Of a DNA stretch of 64,000 bases, positions 27,783-40,117 are shown piece after piece. A model generated the notes under the pieces. It made no database searches and had not been told where the DNA came from. It worked only from the letters and a program-made list of their open reading frames with translations. Location: the NCBI RefSeq assembly GCF_030512175.1, contig NZ_JAULBL010000002.1, positions 2,850,149 through 2,914,148 on the forward strand. The letters run 5' to 3'. Origin of the DNA: Paeniglutamicibacter sulfureus (GTDB lineage Bacteria > Actinomycetota > Actinomycetes > Actinomycetales > Micrococcaceae). Numbering within the stretch: the first letter of the stretch is position 1; each line of letters starts with the position of its first letter. A program made the position numbers and the translations under genes.

Positions 27783-28676
27783 ATGACCTCCGAGCTTGCC
27801 CCCGTGAAACCTCCCGAGTCCGAACTTCTGGTGATAACCGGCATGTCGGGTGCCGGCCGCACCACCGCCGCCCACGCGCTGGAAGACCACGGATGGTACG
27901 TGGTGGAAAACCTCCCCCCGACGCTGCTGGGCATGCTCACCGAGATCGTGGCCCACTCCGGGGGATCGATCCCCAAGCTCGCGGTGGTGATGGACGTGCG
28001 CTCCAAGTCGCTCTTCCCGCAGCTGCGCGAGAACCTGAACGCGCTGACCAGCGCCGGCATCGCCTACCGGGTGCTCTTCCTTGACGCGGCCGACGACCTT
28101 CTGGTGCGCCGCTTCGAGCAGGGCCGGCGCCCTCACCCCTTGCAGGAGGACGAGCGGATCGTCGACGGGATCAACCGCGAACGCGAGGTGCTGCGCGAGC
28201 TGAAGGAAGCCGCGGAGATCGTCGTGGACACCACCGAGATGTCGGTGCACGACCTGGCGCGCTCGATCACCGAGCTCTTCTCCGAGTCGGGCCCCATCGT
28301 GCTGCGGCTGAACGTGATGAGCTTCGGCTTCAAGTACGGGCTGCCCACCGATGCCAACTACGTGGCGGATGTCCGCTTCATCCCCAACCCGCACTGGGTC
28401 CCGGAACTTCGCCCGCACACCGGCAAGGAAAAGCAGGTCTCCGACTACGTGCTGTCGGCCAAGGGGGCGGCGGAATTCATCGAGCGCTACATCGGCGCCC
28501 TGGAACCGGTCTTCGAGGGCTACCGCCGGGAAAACAAGCACTACGCCACCATCGCGGTGGGCTGCACCGGCGGCAAGCACCGTTCCGTGGCCACGGCCGA
28601 GGAGATCGGGCGCCGGCTGGCCCAGCTGCCAAGCGTGCGGGTCAACATCACGCACCGGGACCTGGGGCGCGAGTAG
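27783..28676 (+). CDS. rapZ: RNase adapter RapZ family protein
   Basis: 297 residues. The P-loop is ITGMSGAGRTTAAH (residues 18-31), then DHGWYVVENLPPTLL and LFLDAADDLLVRRFEQGRRPHPL. The C-terminal domain has SFGFKYGLPTDANYVADVRFIPNPHWVPELRPHTG-type blocks and the metabolite-binding VGCTGGKHRSV. In E. coli RapZ controls amino-sugar synthesis through small RNAs; the actinobacterial role is less clear. It is first in the conserved rapZ-yvcK-whiA cluster, 6 bp before yvcK. Confidence 0.94.
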   Translation: MTSELAPVKPPESELLVITGMSGAGRTTAAHALEDHGWYVVENLPPTLLGMLTEIVAHSGGSIPKLAVVMDVRSKSLFPQLRENLNALTSAGIAYRVLFLDAADDLLVRRFEQGRRPHPLQEDERIVDGINREREVLRELKEAAEIVVDTTEMSVHDLARSITELFSESGPIVLRLNVMSFGFKYGLPTDANYVADVRFIPNPHWVPELRPHTGKEKQVSDYVLSAKGAAEFIERYIGALEPVFEGYRRENKHYATIAVGCTGGKHRSVATAEEIGRRLAQLPSVRVNITHRDLGRE

Positions 28677-28682
28677 TCCACC

Positions 28683-29723
28683 ATGGCGTTTTTCACCGGC
28701 CCCATCCCCATCCAGCCCCCCGCACGTTCCGCCGAGGACAACCAGGTGGTGCGCGTCGTCGCCCTCGGCGGCGGCCACGGTCTCTCCGCCTCGCTGTCGG
28801 CGTTGCGCCGGCTCACCACCGACTTGACCGCCGTTGTCACGGTCGCCGACGACGGGGGCTCCTCCGGGCGCCTGCGCGAGGAACTCGACGTGCTGCCACC
28901 CGGGGACCTGCGCATGGCCCTTGCAGCCTTGTGCGATGACACCGACTGGGGGAGGACCTGGCGCGATGTCATGCAGCACCGCTTCACCTCCAAGCCGGGC
29001 ACCAACGCCACGCTGGACCAGCACGCTGTCGGCAACCTGCTGATCGTGGCCCTGTGGGAATTGCTCAAGGACCCGGTGGCGGGGCTGCGCTGGGCAGGTG
29101 CACTGCTGGGCGCCCGCGGCCAGGTGCTGCCCATGAGCACCACCCCGCTGACCATCACCGGGGACGTGCTGCAGGAGGACGCCGGCACCGGTCTGGTGCG
29201 CAGGCGCATCTCCGGCCAGGCGAACCTGGCCGAGGCAGGGGAGAGCGCGCTGGTTTCCAATGTGCGCCTGGAACCCGCCGACGCCGCCGCCTGCACCGAG
29301 GCGCTTGACGCCATCGAGCTGGCTGACTGGGTCGTGTTGGGCCCCGGCTCCTGGTACACCTCGGTGCTGCCCCACCTGCTGCTGCCGGAAATGCGCGAAG
29401 CGCTGCAACAAACCCCTGCCCGCCGGCTGCTGACCATGAACCTCTCCACGACCACCGCCGAGACCGGAGGGATGGATGCGGCGGCGCACCTCGAGGTCAT
29501 CTCCAGGTACGCTCCACAGCTGCGCCTGGACGCCGTATTGGCCGACCCGACGACGATTTCCGACCACGAGGCCTTCACCCAGGCCGCCGCCCGGCTAGGT
29601 GCCCGCACGTTTTTCGGTAAAGTAGGGGTTGGTGCCGGACGAGCAGTCCACGACCCCTTGAGACTTGCCGCCGCCTACCACGACGTGTTCACCACGTTCA
29701 GCACAGACGAGCCCAGCAGTTAG
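28683..29723 (+). CDS. yvcK: gluconeogenesis factor YvcK/CofD-like
   Basis: 346 residues with the CofD/YvcK nucleotide-sugar fold: [34 protein letters not shown] and [12 protein letters not shown] near the N-terminus, [17 protein letters not shown] mid-protein, and [17 protein letters not shown] later. In Bacillus and mycobacteria YvcK/CuvA binds UDP-GlcNAc and supports growth on gluconeogenic carbon and cell-wall assembly. It is translated 6 bp after rapZ and 10 bp before whiA. Confidence 0.94.
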   Translation: MAFFTGPIPIQPPARSAEDNQVVRVVALGGGHGLSASLSALRRLTTDLTAVVTVADDGGSSGRLREELDVLPPGDLRMALAALCDDTDWGRTWRDVMQHRFTSKPGTNATLDQHAVGNLLIVALWELLKDPVAGLRWAGALLGARGQVLPMSTTPLTITGDVLQEDAGTGLVRRRISGQANLAEAGESALVSNVRLEPADAAACTEALDAIELADWVVLGPGSWYTSVLPHLLLPEMREALQQTPARRLLTMNLSTTTAETGGMDAAAHLEVISRYAPQLRLDAVLADPTTISDHEAFTQAAARLGARTFFGKVGVGAGRAVHDPLRLAAAYHDVFTTFSTDEPSS

Positions 29724-29733
29724 GAAACAATCC

Positions 29734-30714
29734 ATGGCACTGACGGCTTCCGTCAAGGACGAGCTGTCCCGGCTTGAGATTCGGAGATCCTCCGAACGCA
29801 AGGCTGAGGTATCCACCATGCTGCGATTCTGCGGTGGACTCCACATCATCTCCGGACGCATCGTCATCGAGGCCGAGGTCGACCTCGCCTCCACCGCCCG
29901 GCGGCTTCGTGCCGCCATCGCCGAAGTCTACGGACACACCTCTGAAATCATCGTCGTCTCCGGCGGCGGCCTGCGCCGCGGCAACCGCTACGTGGTCAGG
30001 GTCGTCCGCGACGGCGAGTCCCTGGCGCGCCAGACCGGCCTGCTCGACGGGCGCGGCCGCCCCGTGCGCGGATTGCCCTCGGTCATCGTCAACGGTTCCA
30101 CCGCCGACGCCGAGGCCGTGTGGCGCGGAGCGTTCCTCTCCCACGGCTCGCTGACCGAACCCGGGCGGTCCTCCGCACTGGAAATCACCTGCCCCGGCCC
30201 CGAATCGGCGCTCGCTCTGGTCGGTGCCGCGCGGCGCCTGGGCCTGGTGGCCAAGGCGCGCGAGGTCCGCGGCGTTGACCGCGTGGTCATCCGCGACGGC
30301 GAGGCCATTGCGCAGCTGCTCACCCGCATGGGCGCCCACGATGCGTTGATGGTCTGGGAGGAGCGCCGCATGCGCAAGGAAGTCCGTGCCACGGCCAACC
30401 GGCTGGCCAACTTCGACGACGCCAACCTGCGCCGCTCGGCCCAGGCGGCCGTTGCCGCCGGTGCCAGGGTCGACCGCGCGCTGGAAATCCTCGGCGAGGA
30501 AGTCCCCGAGCACCTCAAGTACGCCGGAGCCCTGCGCGTGGCGCACAAGCAGGCCAGCCTCGATGAGCTTGGCCGCATGGCGGAGCCGCCCATGACCAAG
30601 GACGCGATCGCCGGGCGGATTCGCCGGCTCTTGGCCATGGCCGACAAAAGAGCTTCCGAGTTGGGAATACCCGGCACCGAGGCGAGCGTTCCCTTGGATA
30701 TGCTGGAGCACTGA
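29734..30714 (+). CDS. whiA: sporulation/cell-division regulator WhiA
   Basis: 326 residues, the normal length. The N-terminal LAGLIDADG-like domain runs from [16 protein letters not shown] through [15 protein letters not shown]- and [17 protein letters not shown]-type blocks. A C-terminal helix-turn-helix region ([44 protein letters not shown]) binds DNA. WhiA links division and sporulation genes in Streptomyces; non-sporulating actinomycetes also keep it. The ATG at 29734 lies 10 bp after the yvcK stop. Confidence 0.95.
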   Translation: MALTASVKDELSRLEIRRSSERKAEVSTMLRFCGGLHIISGRIVIEAEVDLASTARRLRAAIAEVYGHTSEIIVVSGGGLRRGNRYVVRVVRDGESLARQTGLLDGRGRPVRGLPSVIVNGSTADAEAVWRGAFLSHGSLTEPGRSSALEITCPGPESALALVGAARRLGLVAKAREVRGVDRVVIRDGEAIAQLLTRMGAHDALMVWEERRMRKEVRATANRLANFDDANLRRSAQAAVAAGARVDRALEILGEEVPEHLKYAGALRVAHKQASLDELGRMAEPPMTKDAIAGRIRRLLAMADKRASELGIPGTEASVPLDMLEH

Positions 30715-30795
30715 AACCACGAGTTTTCCGCCAGCTGCGCGGAGATGCAGTAACGAAGAAGAGTGCGCCCGCGTCCCGCTGGGTGCCGAAGAGAA

Positions 30796-31437
30796 TGAGG
30801 AGTCATTTTGGCTATTTATACCTTGCCTGAGCTGCAGTACGATTACGCGGCCTTGGAGCCGAACATTTCGGCGCGGATCATGGAGCTGCACCACTCGAAG
30901 CACCATGCTGCCTATGTGGCCGGTGCGAACACGGCGTTGGAGCAGCTGGCCGAGGCGCGGGAGAAGGGCGAGTTCGGGAACGTTCCGAAGTTGTCCAAGG
31001 ACCTGGCGTTCCACTTGGGTGGTCACACGAACCACTCGATCTTCTGGAACAACCTTTCCCCGGAGGGCGGGGACAAGCCCGAGGGCGAGTTGGCTGCGGC
31101 GATTGACGACGCGTTTGGTTCCTTTGACGCTTTCCGTGCGCACTTCACGGCCGCGGCGATGAGCCTGCAGGGTTCGGGTTGGGCGTTGCTGGGCTTTGAG
31201 GGCCTGGGTGGCCAGTTGGTCATCGAGCAGTTGTATGACCAGCAGGGCAACGTGCCGGTGGCGACGACTCCGTTGTTGATGTTGGACATGTGGGAGCACG
31301 CGTTCTACCTGGATTACGTGAATGTGAAGGCCGATTACGTGAAGGCTTTCTGGAACATCGTGAACTGGGCCGATGTTTCGGCCCGCTTCGAGGCGGCGCG
31401 TGCCGGTGCCCCGAAGCTTGTCGTCCCCGGCAAGTAA
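30796..31437 (+). repeat. perfect 642-bp direct repeat, copy 1 (sodA)
   Basis: Every base from 30796 to 31437 is the same as 59126-59767. The repeat begins 12 bp before the TTG start codon (TGAGGAGTCATT) and ends exactly at the TAA stop. Bases immediately outside differ on both sides. Confidence 0.97.
30808..31437 (+). CDS. sodA: superoxide dismutase (Mn/Fe), copy 1
   Basis: A 209-residue enzyme converting superoxide to oxygen and peroxide in the cytoplasm. Metal ligands are His28 (LHHSKHH), His76 ([10 protein letters not shown]), Asp160 and His164 ([11 protein letters not shown]). Gln146 and the NHSIFW context favour manganese. The start is TTG with GAGGAG about 6 nt upstream. Codons are richer in TTG and GGT than flanking whiA and gap, despite presumed high expression. 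It sits between whiA and gap, which I take as the native place (inference). An identical gene lies at 59138. Confidence 0.96.
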   Translation: MAIYTLPELQYDYAALEPNISARIMELHHSKHHAAYVAGANTALEQLAEAREKGEFGNVPKLSKDLAFHLGGHTNHSIFWNNLSPEGGDKPEGELAAAIDDAFGSFDAFRAHFTAAAMSLQGSGWALLGFEGLGGQLVIEQLYDQQGNVPVATTPLLMLDMWEHAFYLDYVNVKADYVKAFWNIVNWADVSARFEAARAGAPKLVVPGK

Positions 31438-31487
31438 TCCGAGGACTTGGAGACGTAAGCCTCCTCACATTTATCGCCTCTATGGCG

Positions 31488-31493
31488 TAAGAT
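31488..31493 (+). promoter_or_regulatory. probable -10 element of gap transcript
   Basis: TAAGAT lies in an A/T-rich stretch about 190 bp before gap and would give a long structured leader. The -35 is weak (TCACAT, 17-bp spacer). Confidence 0.35.
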
Positions 31494-31507
31494 GTAAACA
31501 TCGAGTT

Positions 31508-31543
31508 TTGCGTGTCTTGCGGTTAATTCCGCAAGACACGCAA
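31508..31543. promoter_or_regulatory. 15-bp perfect hairpin in sodA-gap gap
   Basis: TTGCGTGTCTTGCGG (31508-31522) and its complement (31529-31543) enclose TTAATT. No T-run follows on the plus strand, so it is not a standard terminator. It could be a structure in the gap leader or at the sodA mRNA 3' end. Confidence 0.6.
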
Positions 31544-31567
31544 TAACCCGGTCAGCATCCCAGCTGA

Positions 31568-32692
<1,125 letters not shown>

Positions 32693-32708
32693 TCCCGGAC
32701 TCTTCCGA

Positions 32709-32714
32709 TAGCCT
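32709..32714 (+). promoter_or_regulatory. -10 element TAGCCT before pgk
   Basis: TAGCCT ends 6 nt before the pgk ATG within the 28-bp gap after gap, suggesting an extra internal leaderless promoter. Confidence 0.45.
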
Positions 32715-32720
32715 AGTCAA

Positions 32721-33953
32721 ATGACTTCCCACACTCTCGACGAATTGATCGCCGATGGTGTCCTTGGGCGGCGCGTTCTGGTCCGCAGCGACCTGAACGT
32801 GCCGCTCGATGGCCTCACCGTCACCGACGATGGGCGTATTCGCGCCTCCATACCCGTGGTGCAGAAGCTGGCCGTGGCCGGCGCACGCGTCATTGTCATG
32901 GCTCACCTGGGTCGCCCCAAGGGCGAACCCGACCCCCAGTACTCCATTGCCCCGGCGTCCACCCGGCTCGCCGAGCTCTCCGGGCTCGACGTGCGCACGG
33001 CCACCGACGTCGTGGGCCCCTCGGCCCGCCAACTGGCCGGGGAACTGACCGACGGCGCCGTCCTGGTCCTGGAAAACGTGCGCTTCGATGCGCGCGAGAC
33101 CTCCAAAGACGCCTCGGCGCGCGCCGAATTCGCGGCGGAGCTCGCCGCGCTGACCGGCGAAGACGGCGCGTACATCAACGACGCCTTCGGTGCGGTGCAC
33201 CGCAAGCACGCCTCGGTCTTCGACATCGCCGCACTGCTGCCGGCCTACCAGGGCGACCTGGTGGCCACCGAGGTGAAGGTCCTCAAGACCCTCACCGAGG
33301 CTCCCAAGCGCCCCTACGTGGTCGTGCTGGGCGGGTCCAAGGTCTCGGACAAGCTTGCCGTCATCGACAACCTGCTGGGCCGCGCCGACCACCTGCTGAT
33401 CGGCGGCGGCATGGCCTTCACCTTCCTCAAGGCCCAGGGCCACGAGGTCGGCGGGTCCCTGTTGGAGGAAGACCAGCTCGAGACCTGCCGCGGCTACCTC
33501 AAGCGCGCCAAGGAACTGGGCTGCGACATCGTGCTGCCCACCGACGTGGTCGTGGCCTCCAAGTTCGGGGCAGATGCCGAGCACGAGGTGCTGGCCGCGG
33601 ACAACATCACCGGCGGTGCCTTCGGCGCCACCGGCCTGGGCCTGGACATCGGTCCGGATTCCGGGGAGAAGTTCGCCAGCTACATCCGCAGTGCCAACAC
33701 GGTGTTCTGGAACGGCCCGATGGGGGTCTTCGAGATCCCGGCGTTCGCCAACGGCACCCGTGCCGTTGCCGGTGCGCTGTCCGACTCGGAGGCATTCAGC
33801 GTCGTCGGCGGCGGCGACTCCGCCGCGGCCGTGCGCACGCTGGGTTTCCACGATGACGACTTCGGACACATTTCCACCGGCGGCGGTGCCTCCCTTGAGT
33901 ACCTCGAGGGCAAGGAACTGCCTGGCCTGACTGCCTTGGAGGCGCGTAAGTGA
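32721..33953 (+). CDS. pgk: phosphoglycerate kinase
   Basis: A 410-residue glycolytic kinase. [13 protein letters not shown] and [13 protein letters not shown] form the substrate site; LLENVRF-type [38 protein letters not shown] and [19 protein letters not shown] complete the two-lobe enzyme. It makes ATP and 3-phosphoglycerate from 1,3-bisphosphoglycerate. The stop overlaps the GTG start of tpiA by 4 nt (GTGA), so pgk and tpiA are translationally coupled. Confidence 0.97.
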   Translation: MTSHTLDELIADGVLGRRVLVRSDLNVPLDGLTVTDDGRIRASIPVVQKLAVAGARVIVMAHLGRPKGEPDPQYSIAPASTRLAELSGLDVRTATDVVGPSARQLAGELTDGAVLVLENVRFDARETSKDASARAEFAAELAALTGEDGAYINDAFGAVHRKHASVFDIAALLPAYQGDLVATEVKVLKTLTEAPKRPYVVVLGGSKVSDKLAVIDNLLGRADHLLIGGGMAFTFLKAQGHEVGGSLLEEDQLETCRGYLKRAKELGCDIVLPTDVVVASKFGADAEHEVLAADNITGGAFGATGLGLDIGPDSGEKFASYIRSANTVFWNGPMGVFEIPAFANGTRAVAGALSDSEAFSVVGGGDSAAAVRTLGFHDDDFGHISTGGGASLEYLEGKELPGLTALEARK

Positions 33954-34765
33954 CCACATCCACGAATGGAAAATTCGACCGGAAGCCGCTGATTGCCGGC
34001 AACTGGAAGATGAACATGGACCACGTCCAAGGCATCACGCTTTTGCAGAAGCTGGCTTGGACCCTTGCCGACGCCGAGCACGACTTCGAGCGGGTCGAGG
34101 TGGCGGTCTTCCCGCCGTTCACCGACCTGCGCGGCGTGCAGACACTGACCATGGGTGACAACCTGCCGGTGCGCTACGGCGCCCAGGACCTCTCGGCGCA
34201 GGACTCCGGTGCCTACACCGGGGAAATCTCCGGGCAGTTCCTCTCACGGCTCGGTTGCGCCTACGTGCTGGTGGGCCACAGTGAGCGCCGTGCGCTGCAC
34301 GGGGAGTCCAACGAGCTGCTGGCCACCAAGGTCGCCGCAGCGTACCGCCACGGGCTGGTCCCGGTATTGTGCGTGGGCGAGGGACTTGAGATCCGCCAGG
34401 CCGGCACCCACGTTGAATACACGCTGGAGCAGTTGCGCGGTTCGCTGGCAGGCATCACCGCCGAGCAGGCCGAGACCCTGGTGGTGGCCTACGAACCGGT
34501 GTGGGCGATTGGCACCGGCGAGGTGGCGGGACCGGCCGACGCGCAGGAACTCTGCGCGGCAATCCGCACCGAGCTCGCGCAGCTCTTCGGCGACGAGACG
34601 GCCTCCAAGGTCAGGGTCCTTTACGGCGGTTCGGTGAAGGCGTCGAACGTGGCGCAGATCCTGGCCGAACGCGATGTCGACGGCGTGTTGGTCGGAGGGG
34701 CATCCTTGGACGCCGCCGAGTTTGCTAATATTGTTAGGTTCGAGCACCACCTGGTGACCGACTAA
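33950..34765 (+). CDS. tpiA: triosephosphate isomerase
   Basis: A 271-residue TIM barrel. The substrate Lys is in [10 protein letters not shown], the catalytic His in [10 protein letters not shown], the catalytic Glu in [13 protein letters not shown], and the phosphate loops in [10 protein letters not shown] and GVLVGGASL. It interconverts dihydroxyacetone phosphate and glyceraldehyde-3-phosphate. The GTG start overlaps the pgk stop; an N-terminal extension ([12 protein letters not shown]) of about 12 residues is usual in Micrococcaceae. Confidence 0.97.
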   Translation: MTTSTNGKFDRKPLIAGNWKMNMDHVQGITLLQKLAWTLADAEHDFERVEVAVFPPFTDLRGVQTLTMGDNLPVRYGAQDLSAQDSGAYTGEISGQFLSRLGCAYVLVGHSERRALHGESNELLATKVAAAYRHGLVPVLCVGEGLEIRQAGTHVEYTLEQLRGSLAGITAEQAETLVVAYEPVWAIGTGEVAGPADAQELCAAIRTELAQLFGDETASKVRVLYGGSVKASNVAQILAERDVDGVLVGGASLDAAEFANIVRFEHHLVTD

Positions 34766-34793
34766 TCGCCACCGAGCTGATTGAAGGGCAATT

Positions 34794-35045
34794 ATGGACG
34801 TCATCAAGTTGGTTTTGCAGATTTTGCTGCTCATCACGAGCCTGCTGCTCACGCTGCTGATCCTGCTGCACAAGGGTCGCGGCGGCGGCATGTCAGACAT
34901 GTTCGGCGGTGGCATGACCACCTCGCTGGGTTCTTCCGGCGTCGCCGAGCGCAACCTCAACCGGGTGACCATCGTCCTGGGCATCATCTGGGCCGTCGTC
35001 ATCATCGGGCTGGGCCTGGTTATGCGCTTCAGCGTGGAGTCCTAG
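34794..35045 (+). CDS. secG: protein translocase subunit SecG
   Basis: An 83-residue membrane protein with two hydrophobic helices (residues about 3-25 and 60-78). A Gly-rich cytoplasmic loop between them (KGRGGGMSDMFGGGMTTSLG) is the SecG signature. SecG assists SecYE in protein export. It follows tpiA by 28 bp with GAAGGG before the ATG, the normal place in actinomycetes, and ends the glycolytic operon at a strong terminator. Confidence 0.95.
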   Translation: MDVIKLVLQILLLITSLLLTLLILLHKGRGGGMSDMFGGGMTTSLGSSGVAERNLNRVTIVLGIIWAVVIIGLGLVMRFSVES

Positions 35046-35070
35046 CCCCCGGCACCCCCAGCAGCACAAC

Positions 35071-35118
35071 GCGCGGCCCGCCCTCGTCGAATCGACGAGG
35101 GCGGGCCGCGCTTTTGCG
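35071..35118. terminator. strong bidirectional terminator between secG and pgl
   Basis: A 17-bp GC-rich stem (35071-35087 with 35095-35111) around CGAATCG is followed by CTTTTGCG. It separates the convergent glycolytic and pentose-phosphate operons. Confidence 0.92.
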
Positions 35119-35132
35119 TTTGCCGGCTGTTG

Positions 35133-35903
35133 CTAGATCAGTGCCGCGGCGGCGGCATCCATGAGCCACCAGGTGCCCTGCGTGCCGGCGACCCCCGAGG
35201 CAGGGACGCGTTCACGTGTCACGGGAGCCTCGCCGAGGGCGACTCCTGCGGCCGGCGCCTTGTCGGCGCCCGCCACCACGAGCCACACCGCGCGGGCGGT
35301 GTTGATGGCATCAAAGGTCAGCGAGACGCGCATCGGCGGCGGCTTGGGCGAATCGTGGACGCCGATGACGGAGACCCCGGTGCGGGTGGCGCCCTCGTGG
35401 TCGGGGAAGAGCGACGCGACGTGCGAATCCGGGCCCATGCCCAGCATCAGCACGTCGAAGACGGGCAGCGCGCCCGCGGTGCCCTCGGCGGCGGCTTCCT
35501 CGGCCAGCAGCTGCGCGTAGGCCCCGGCGGCGAGTTCGGGGGTGGCGAAGTCGTCGGGGGAGCCCATCGGGTGCACCCGGCCGCGGTCCAGCCCGTGGCC
35601 GTCGAGCACGCCCAGGAGCACCTCGGCCTGCACGGCGTTGCGGTCGGGGGAACCGGATTCGACGAAGCGCTCGTCGCCCCAGTAGATGTTCACCCGCGAC
35701 CAGTCCACAGCGCCGAGGGCAGGGGAGGCGGCCACCTGTTCCAGGGACTTGATGCCCAGTGTGCCGCCGGTGAGCACGATGCTCGCCTCGCCGCGTGCGG
35801 CCTGCGCGTCGAGGATCGCGGTGACGAGCCGGGCCGCGACGGCCGCCGCGGTGGCTGGCAGGTCGGGATGGATGACGACGTGTCGCCTAGCGTTCACTGG
35901 CAC
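35133..35903 (-). CDS. pgl: 6-phosphogluconolactonase
   Basis: A 256-residue DevB-type lactonase hydrolysing 6-phosphogluconolactone in the oxidative pentose phosphate pathway. SIVLTGGTLGIKSLE, IYWGDERFVESGSPDRN and LGMGPDSHVASLFPDH match the family, with Ser in place of the usual Gly in GPDGH. It is the last gene of the tkt-tal-pgi-zwf-opcA-pgl operon. The start is GTG 35903, 5 nt after AGGAG, overlapping the end of opcA by 17 bp; the GTG at 35897 is an alternative. Confidence 0.93.
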   Translation of the reverse strand: MPVNARRHVVIHPDLPATAAAVAARLVTAILDAQAARGEASIVLTGGTLGIKSLEQVAASPALGAVDWSRVNIYWGDERFVESGSPDRNAVQAEVLLGVLDGHGLDRGRVHPMGSPDDFATPELAAGAYAQLLAEEAAAEGTAGALPVFDVLMLGMGPDSHVASLFPDHEGATRTGVSVIGVHDSPKPPPMRVSLTFDAINTARAVWLVVAGADKAPAAGVALGEAPVTRERVPASGVAGTQGTWWLMDAAAAALI

Positions 35904-36824
35904 GGATGCTCCTCAGGTTGGTGCGCTTCAGACCCTCGCGCACGACCTCGCCGAATACCTCGTCCGGATCCAGGCGACGCATTTCCTCGGCCAGGCAGTC
36001 TGCCACGGGGCGCTGCGGCAAGGAAATCAGCTGGGCCTTCTGGCCCGGCTGGTACAACTCGGCCACGTCCCCCGGAGGACGGGTCAGCTCGACGTCCCCG
36101 GAGGGCAGGGAAAAGCGCACGGAGCGTACACCGGTGCCCTCGGGGGAGGAGGCAAGGGTCACCGGGATCTTCAGGCACAGCCGCAGCCAGGCCGCGAGCA
36201 GCACGGTGGAGGGGGAATCCACGGCACCGGTGACGGTCGCCGCGGTGACCTGCGCCGGGTCCAGCTGGTCGAAGACCGAGGCCAGCTGGGCGCGCCAGAG
36301 CGTCAGCCGGGTCCAGGCCAGGTCGGTGTCGCCTGCACGGTAGGATTCGGCGAGCGAGAAGAGCGCGGCCCGTGGATCCGTCTCGGCACCGGAATCGGTG
36401 ATGCGGCGGTGCGCGATCTTCCCCAGCGGGCTGCCGGCGGCGTCCTTCGGCACCCCGTGCGGCCACCAGGCCACGATCGGGGCGTCGGGCAGCAGCAGCC
36501 CGGAGACCAGGGACTCGTCCACGTGCGCGTCGGGCCCGAAGGTGTGCAGCACGATGACTTCGGCGGCGCCGGCGTCCCCGCCCAGGCGGATCTGGGCGTC
36601 CAGCCGGGTCCTGCCGTCGGCAGCGCCCTGGACCACCACCACGATGCGGCAGGGGTGTTCGCGGCTGGCCAGGGAGGCAGCTGCAATGGCGTCTTCCTCG
36701 TACCCGGCACTGGTGATCACCAACAGGGTCAGCACGCGGGAGAGCGCCGAGGATCCCCCGGCCCGGCGCATGGTGACCAGCTCCTTGGAGATCTTCGAGG
36801 TCGTGGTGTCTTGCATCTGCACTA

Positions 36825-36828
<4 letters not shown>
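35887..36828 (-). CDS. opcA: glucose-6-phosphate dehydrogenase assembly protein OpcA
   Basis: A 313-residue OpcA, which activates or assembles G6PDH in cyanobacteria and actinobacteria. DTTTSKISKELVTMR near the start, the VLTLLVITSAG strand, the C-terminal DPDEVFGEVVREGL and PDAPIVAWWPHGVP are characteristic. The ATG at 36828 overlaps the zwf stop (ATGA) and aligns with corynebacterial OpcA; the upstream MAPP start is less likely. Its gene always neighbours zwf, in keeping with joint function. Confidence 0.93.
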
Positions 36829-38384
<1,556 letters not shown>

Positions 38385-38433
38385 CAAGATCGGGACCTTC
38401 GGATGTTGGGAGGGGGGAACTTAAACAGGGGTG

Positions 38434-38468
38434 CGCACACCGGGTGCGGGGGATGCACCCGGTGTGCG
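38434..38468 (-). terminator. hairpin between pgi and zwf
   Basis: A 14-bp perfect stem (38434-38447 with 38455-38468) has a 7-nt loop and lies 17 bp past the pgi stop. The downstream minus-strand sequence is only weakly T-rich (CCCCTGTTT), so it may attenuate rather than stop transcription. Confidence 0.6.
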
Positions 38469-38485
38469 GCGGAAGGAACGGAGGA

Positions 38486-40117
38486 TCAGGCCTGGGCCAT
38501 CTCCCGCGCCAGCTTGTCCAATTGCCGGATGCCGGCTTCCTTGTCCGTCAGGTGCAGGCGCAGCACCGGGCGACCCAGGTCGGCCAGTACCTGCGCATCG
38601 CCGCTGGCCTGGGCGGCAATCAGCTCGCCGAAGGTGAAGGCCCGCTCCGGAATGGACAGGTCCATCGAGGACTCCGCGGTGAGCTGAAGGTAGGCGCCCA
38701 CGCGCGGTCCGCCCTTGTGGAACTGTCCGGTGGAGTGCAGGAAGCGCGGCCCCCACCCGAAGGTCACCGGGCGGTTGGCGGCGGCGGCAAGCAACGGACG
38801 GATGTTCTCCAGCTCGATGTCCGACCGGCGGTCCAGGTAGGCGTGGATGCCGAGGTAGCCGTTGGACGGCATCGCGGCAACCAGGGCCGCCAGGGCGCCG
38901 GCGAGCGAATCGACGCCATCGAGCAAGCCCGCGGAAGCACGGACCTCGATGGCGCCGTCGCTGAACGCGGCCGGAACGGATTCCGGGGTTCCTTCCAACA
39001 GCGAGCGGGCGGCAACCTTGGCGGCCTCCACGTCGGGCTGGTCGAACGGGTCGATGCCCAGCAGACGCCCGGCCACGGCGGTCGCGTACTCCCACAGCAG
39101 CATCTGCGCGCCCAAGGCGCCGGAGAGCGCGACCGAGGCGGCCTCGGCGTCGATGTCCTCGTCGGTGAGCAGGCCGGTGTCGGCGACCAGGCGGATCTGC
39201 AGGAAGTCGGCAGCCGCGCTGATCGTTTCCGGTGCCCGGTCCTCCACGACAACCGGCAGCATGCCGGTCTGCTCCTTGCCGGTGGATTCTGAGATGAGCT
39301 GTTCCGCCCAGTCGGCGAAACCTGCCAGTCCCGAGCCCTCGTCGGCGAAGATGAGCTTGTCGCGCAGGGGGCTCGTGCCGGCCATTGCGGCGCCCAGGGC
39401 CAGGGCGATGTTGTCCTCGTCGTCCTCGGCCAGGAACTCGGCCGCGGCCGCGGCCTCGTCCAGGAAGGCCTCGATGTCGACGCCCGCCAGGCCGGCGGGA
39501 ACCAGCCCGAAGGCGGTCAGCGCCGAGTAGCGCCCGCCCACGGACGGGTCGGCGTTGAACACCGCGCGGTAGCCCGCCTTGCGGCTTGCCTCGTCCATCG
39601 GCGAGCCCGGGTCGGTGACCACGATGATGCGCGAGGCGGCATCGAGGCCGGCGTCGTTGAACGCCTGCTCGAAGACCCGGCGCTGCGAGTCGGTCTCCAC
39701 CGTGGAGCCGGACTTGGAGGCAACCACCAGGGCGGTGGTGGCCAGGCGGTCGGCGAGGATGCCGGCGACCATTTCCGGGTCGGTGGAGTCGCAGACGACC
39801 AGCTCGACGTCGTTGGTCGCGCAAATGACCTCGGGCGCCAGGGAGGATCCGCCCATGCCGGCAAGCACGATGCGGTTCACCCCTTCGGCGCGCAGCTCGT
39901 CGCGCAGTGCCAGGATGGCGGGTACCAGGGCGCGGGAGTTTTCCGGCGCGTCGACCCAGCCCAGGCGGACGGAGGCCTCGGCGCGGGCCGACTCGACCCA
40001 CACGGTCGCGTCCTTGGCGGCGATGCGGCTGGCGACCTTCTCGGCCACCAGCGACGGCACATGTGCCTCGATGGCCGCCTGCGCGGCCCCCGTGGCTATG
40101 AACCCCAGGGAACTCAT
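38486..40117 (-). CDS. pgi: glucose-6-phosphate isomerase
   Basis: 543 residues of the SIS/PGI fold. [57 protein letters not shown] and [21 protein letters not shown] are present, and the C-terminal block [19 protein letters not shown] carries catalytic residues. This variant resembles the PGI half of tal-pgi fusions seen in some bacteria; here tal and pgi are separate genes overlapping by 4 nt. It links glycolysis and the pentose phosphate route. Confidence 0.94.
   Translation of the reverse strand: MSSLGFIATGAAQAAIEAHVPSLVAEKVASRIAAKDATVWVESARAEASVRLGWVDAPENSRALVPAILALRDELRAEGVNRIVLAGMGGSSLAPEVICATNDVELVVCDSTDPEMVAGILADRLATTALVVASKSGSTVETDSQRRVFEQAFNDAGLDAASRIIVVTDPGSPMDEASRKAGYRAVFNADPSVGGRYSALTAFGLVPAGLAGVDIEAFLDEAAAAAEFLAEDDEDNIALALGAAMAGTSPLRDKLIFADEGSGLAGFADWAEQLISESTGKEQTGMLPVVVEDRAPETISAAADFLQIRLVADTGLLTDEDIDAEAASVALSGALGAQMLLWEYATAVAGRLLGIDPFDQPDVEAAKVAARSLLEGTPESVPAAFSDGAIEVRASAGLLDGVDSLAGALAALVAAMPSNGYLGIHAYLDRRSDIELENIRPLLAAAANRPVTFGWGPRFLHSTGQFHKGGPRVGAYLQLTAESSMDLSIPERAFTFGELIAAQASGDAQVLADLGRPVLRLHLTDKEAGIRQLDKLAREMAQA

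Noticed and set aside
31508-31543. Hairpin after sodA copy 1 as an intrinsic terminator
   Set aside because: The stem is perfect but no T-run follows on the plus strand. I list it as a structure of unknown role instead.
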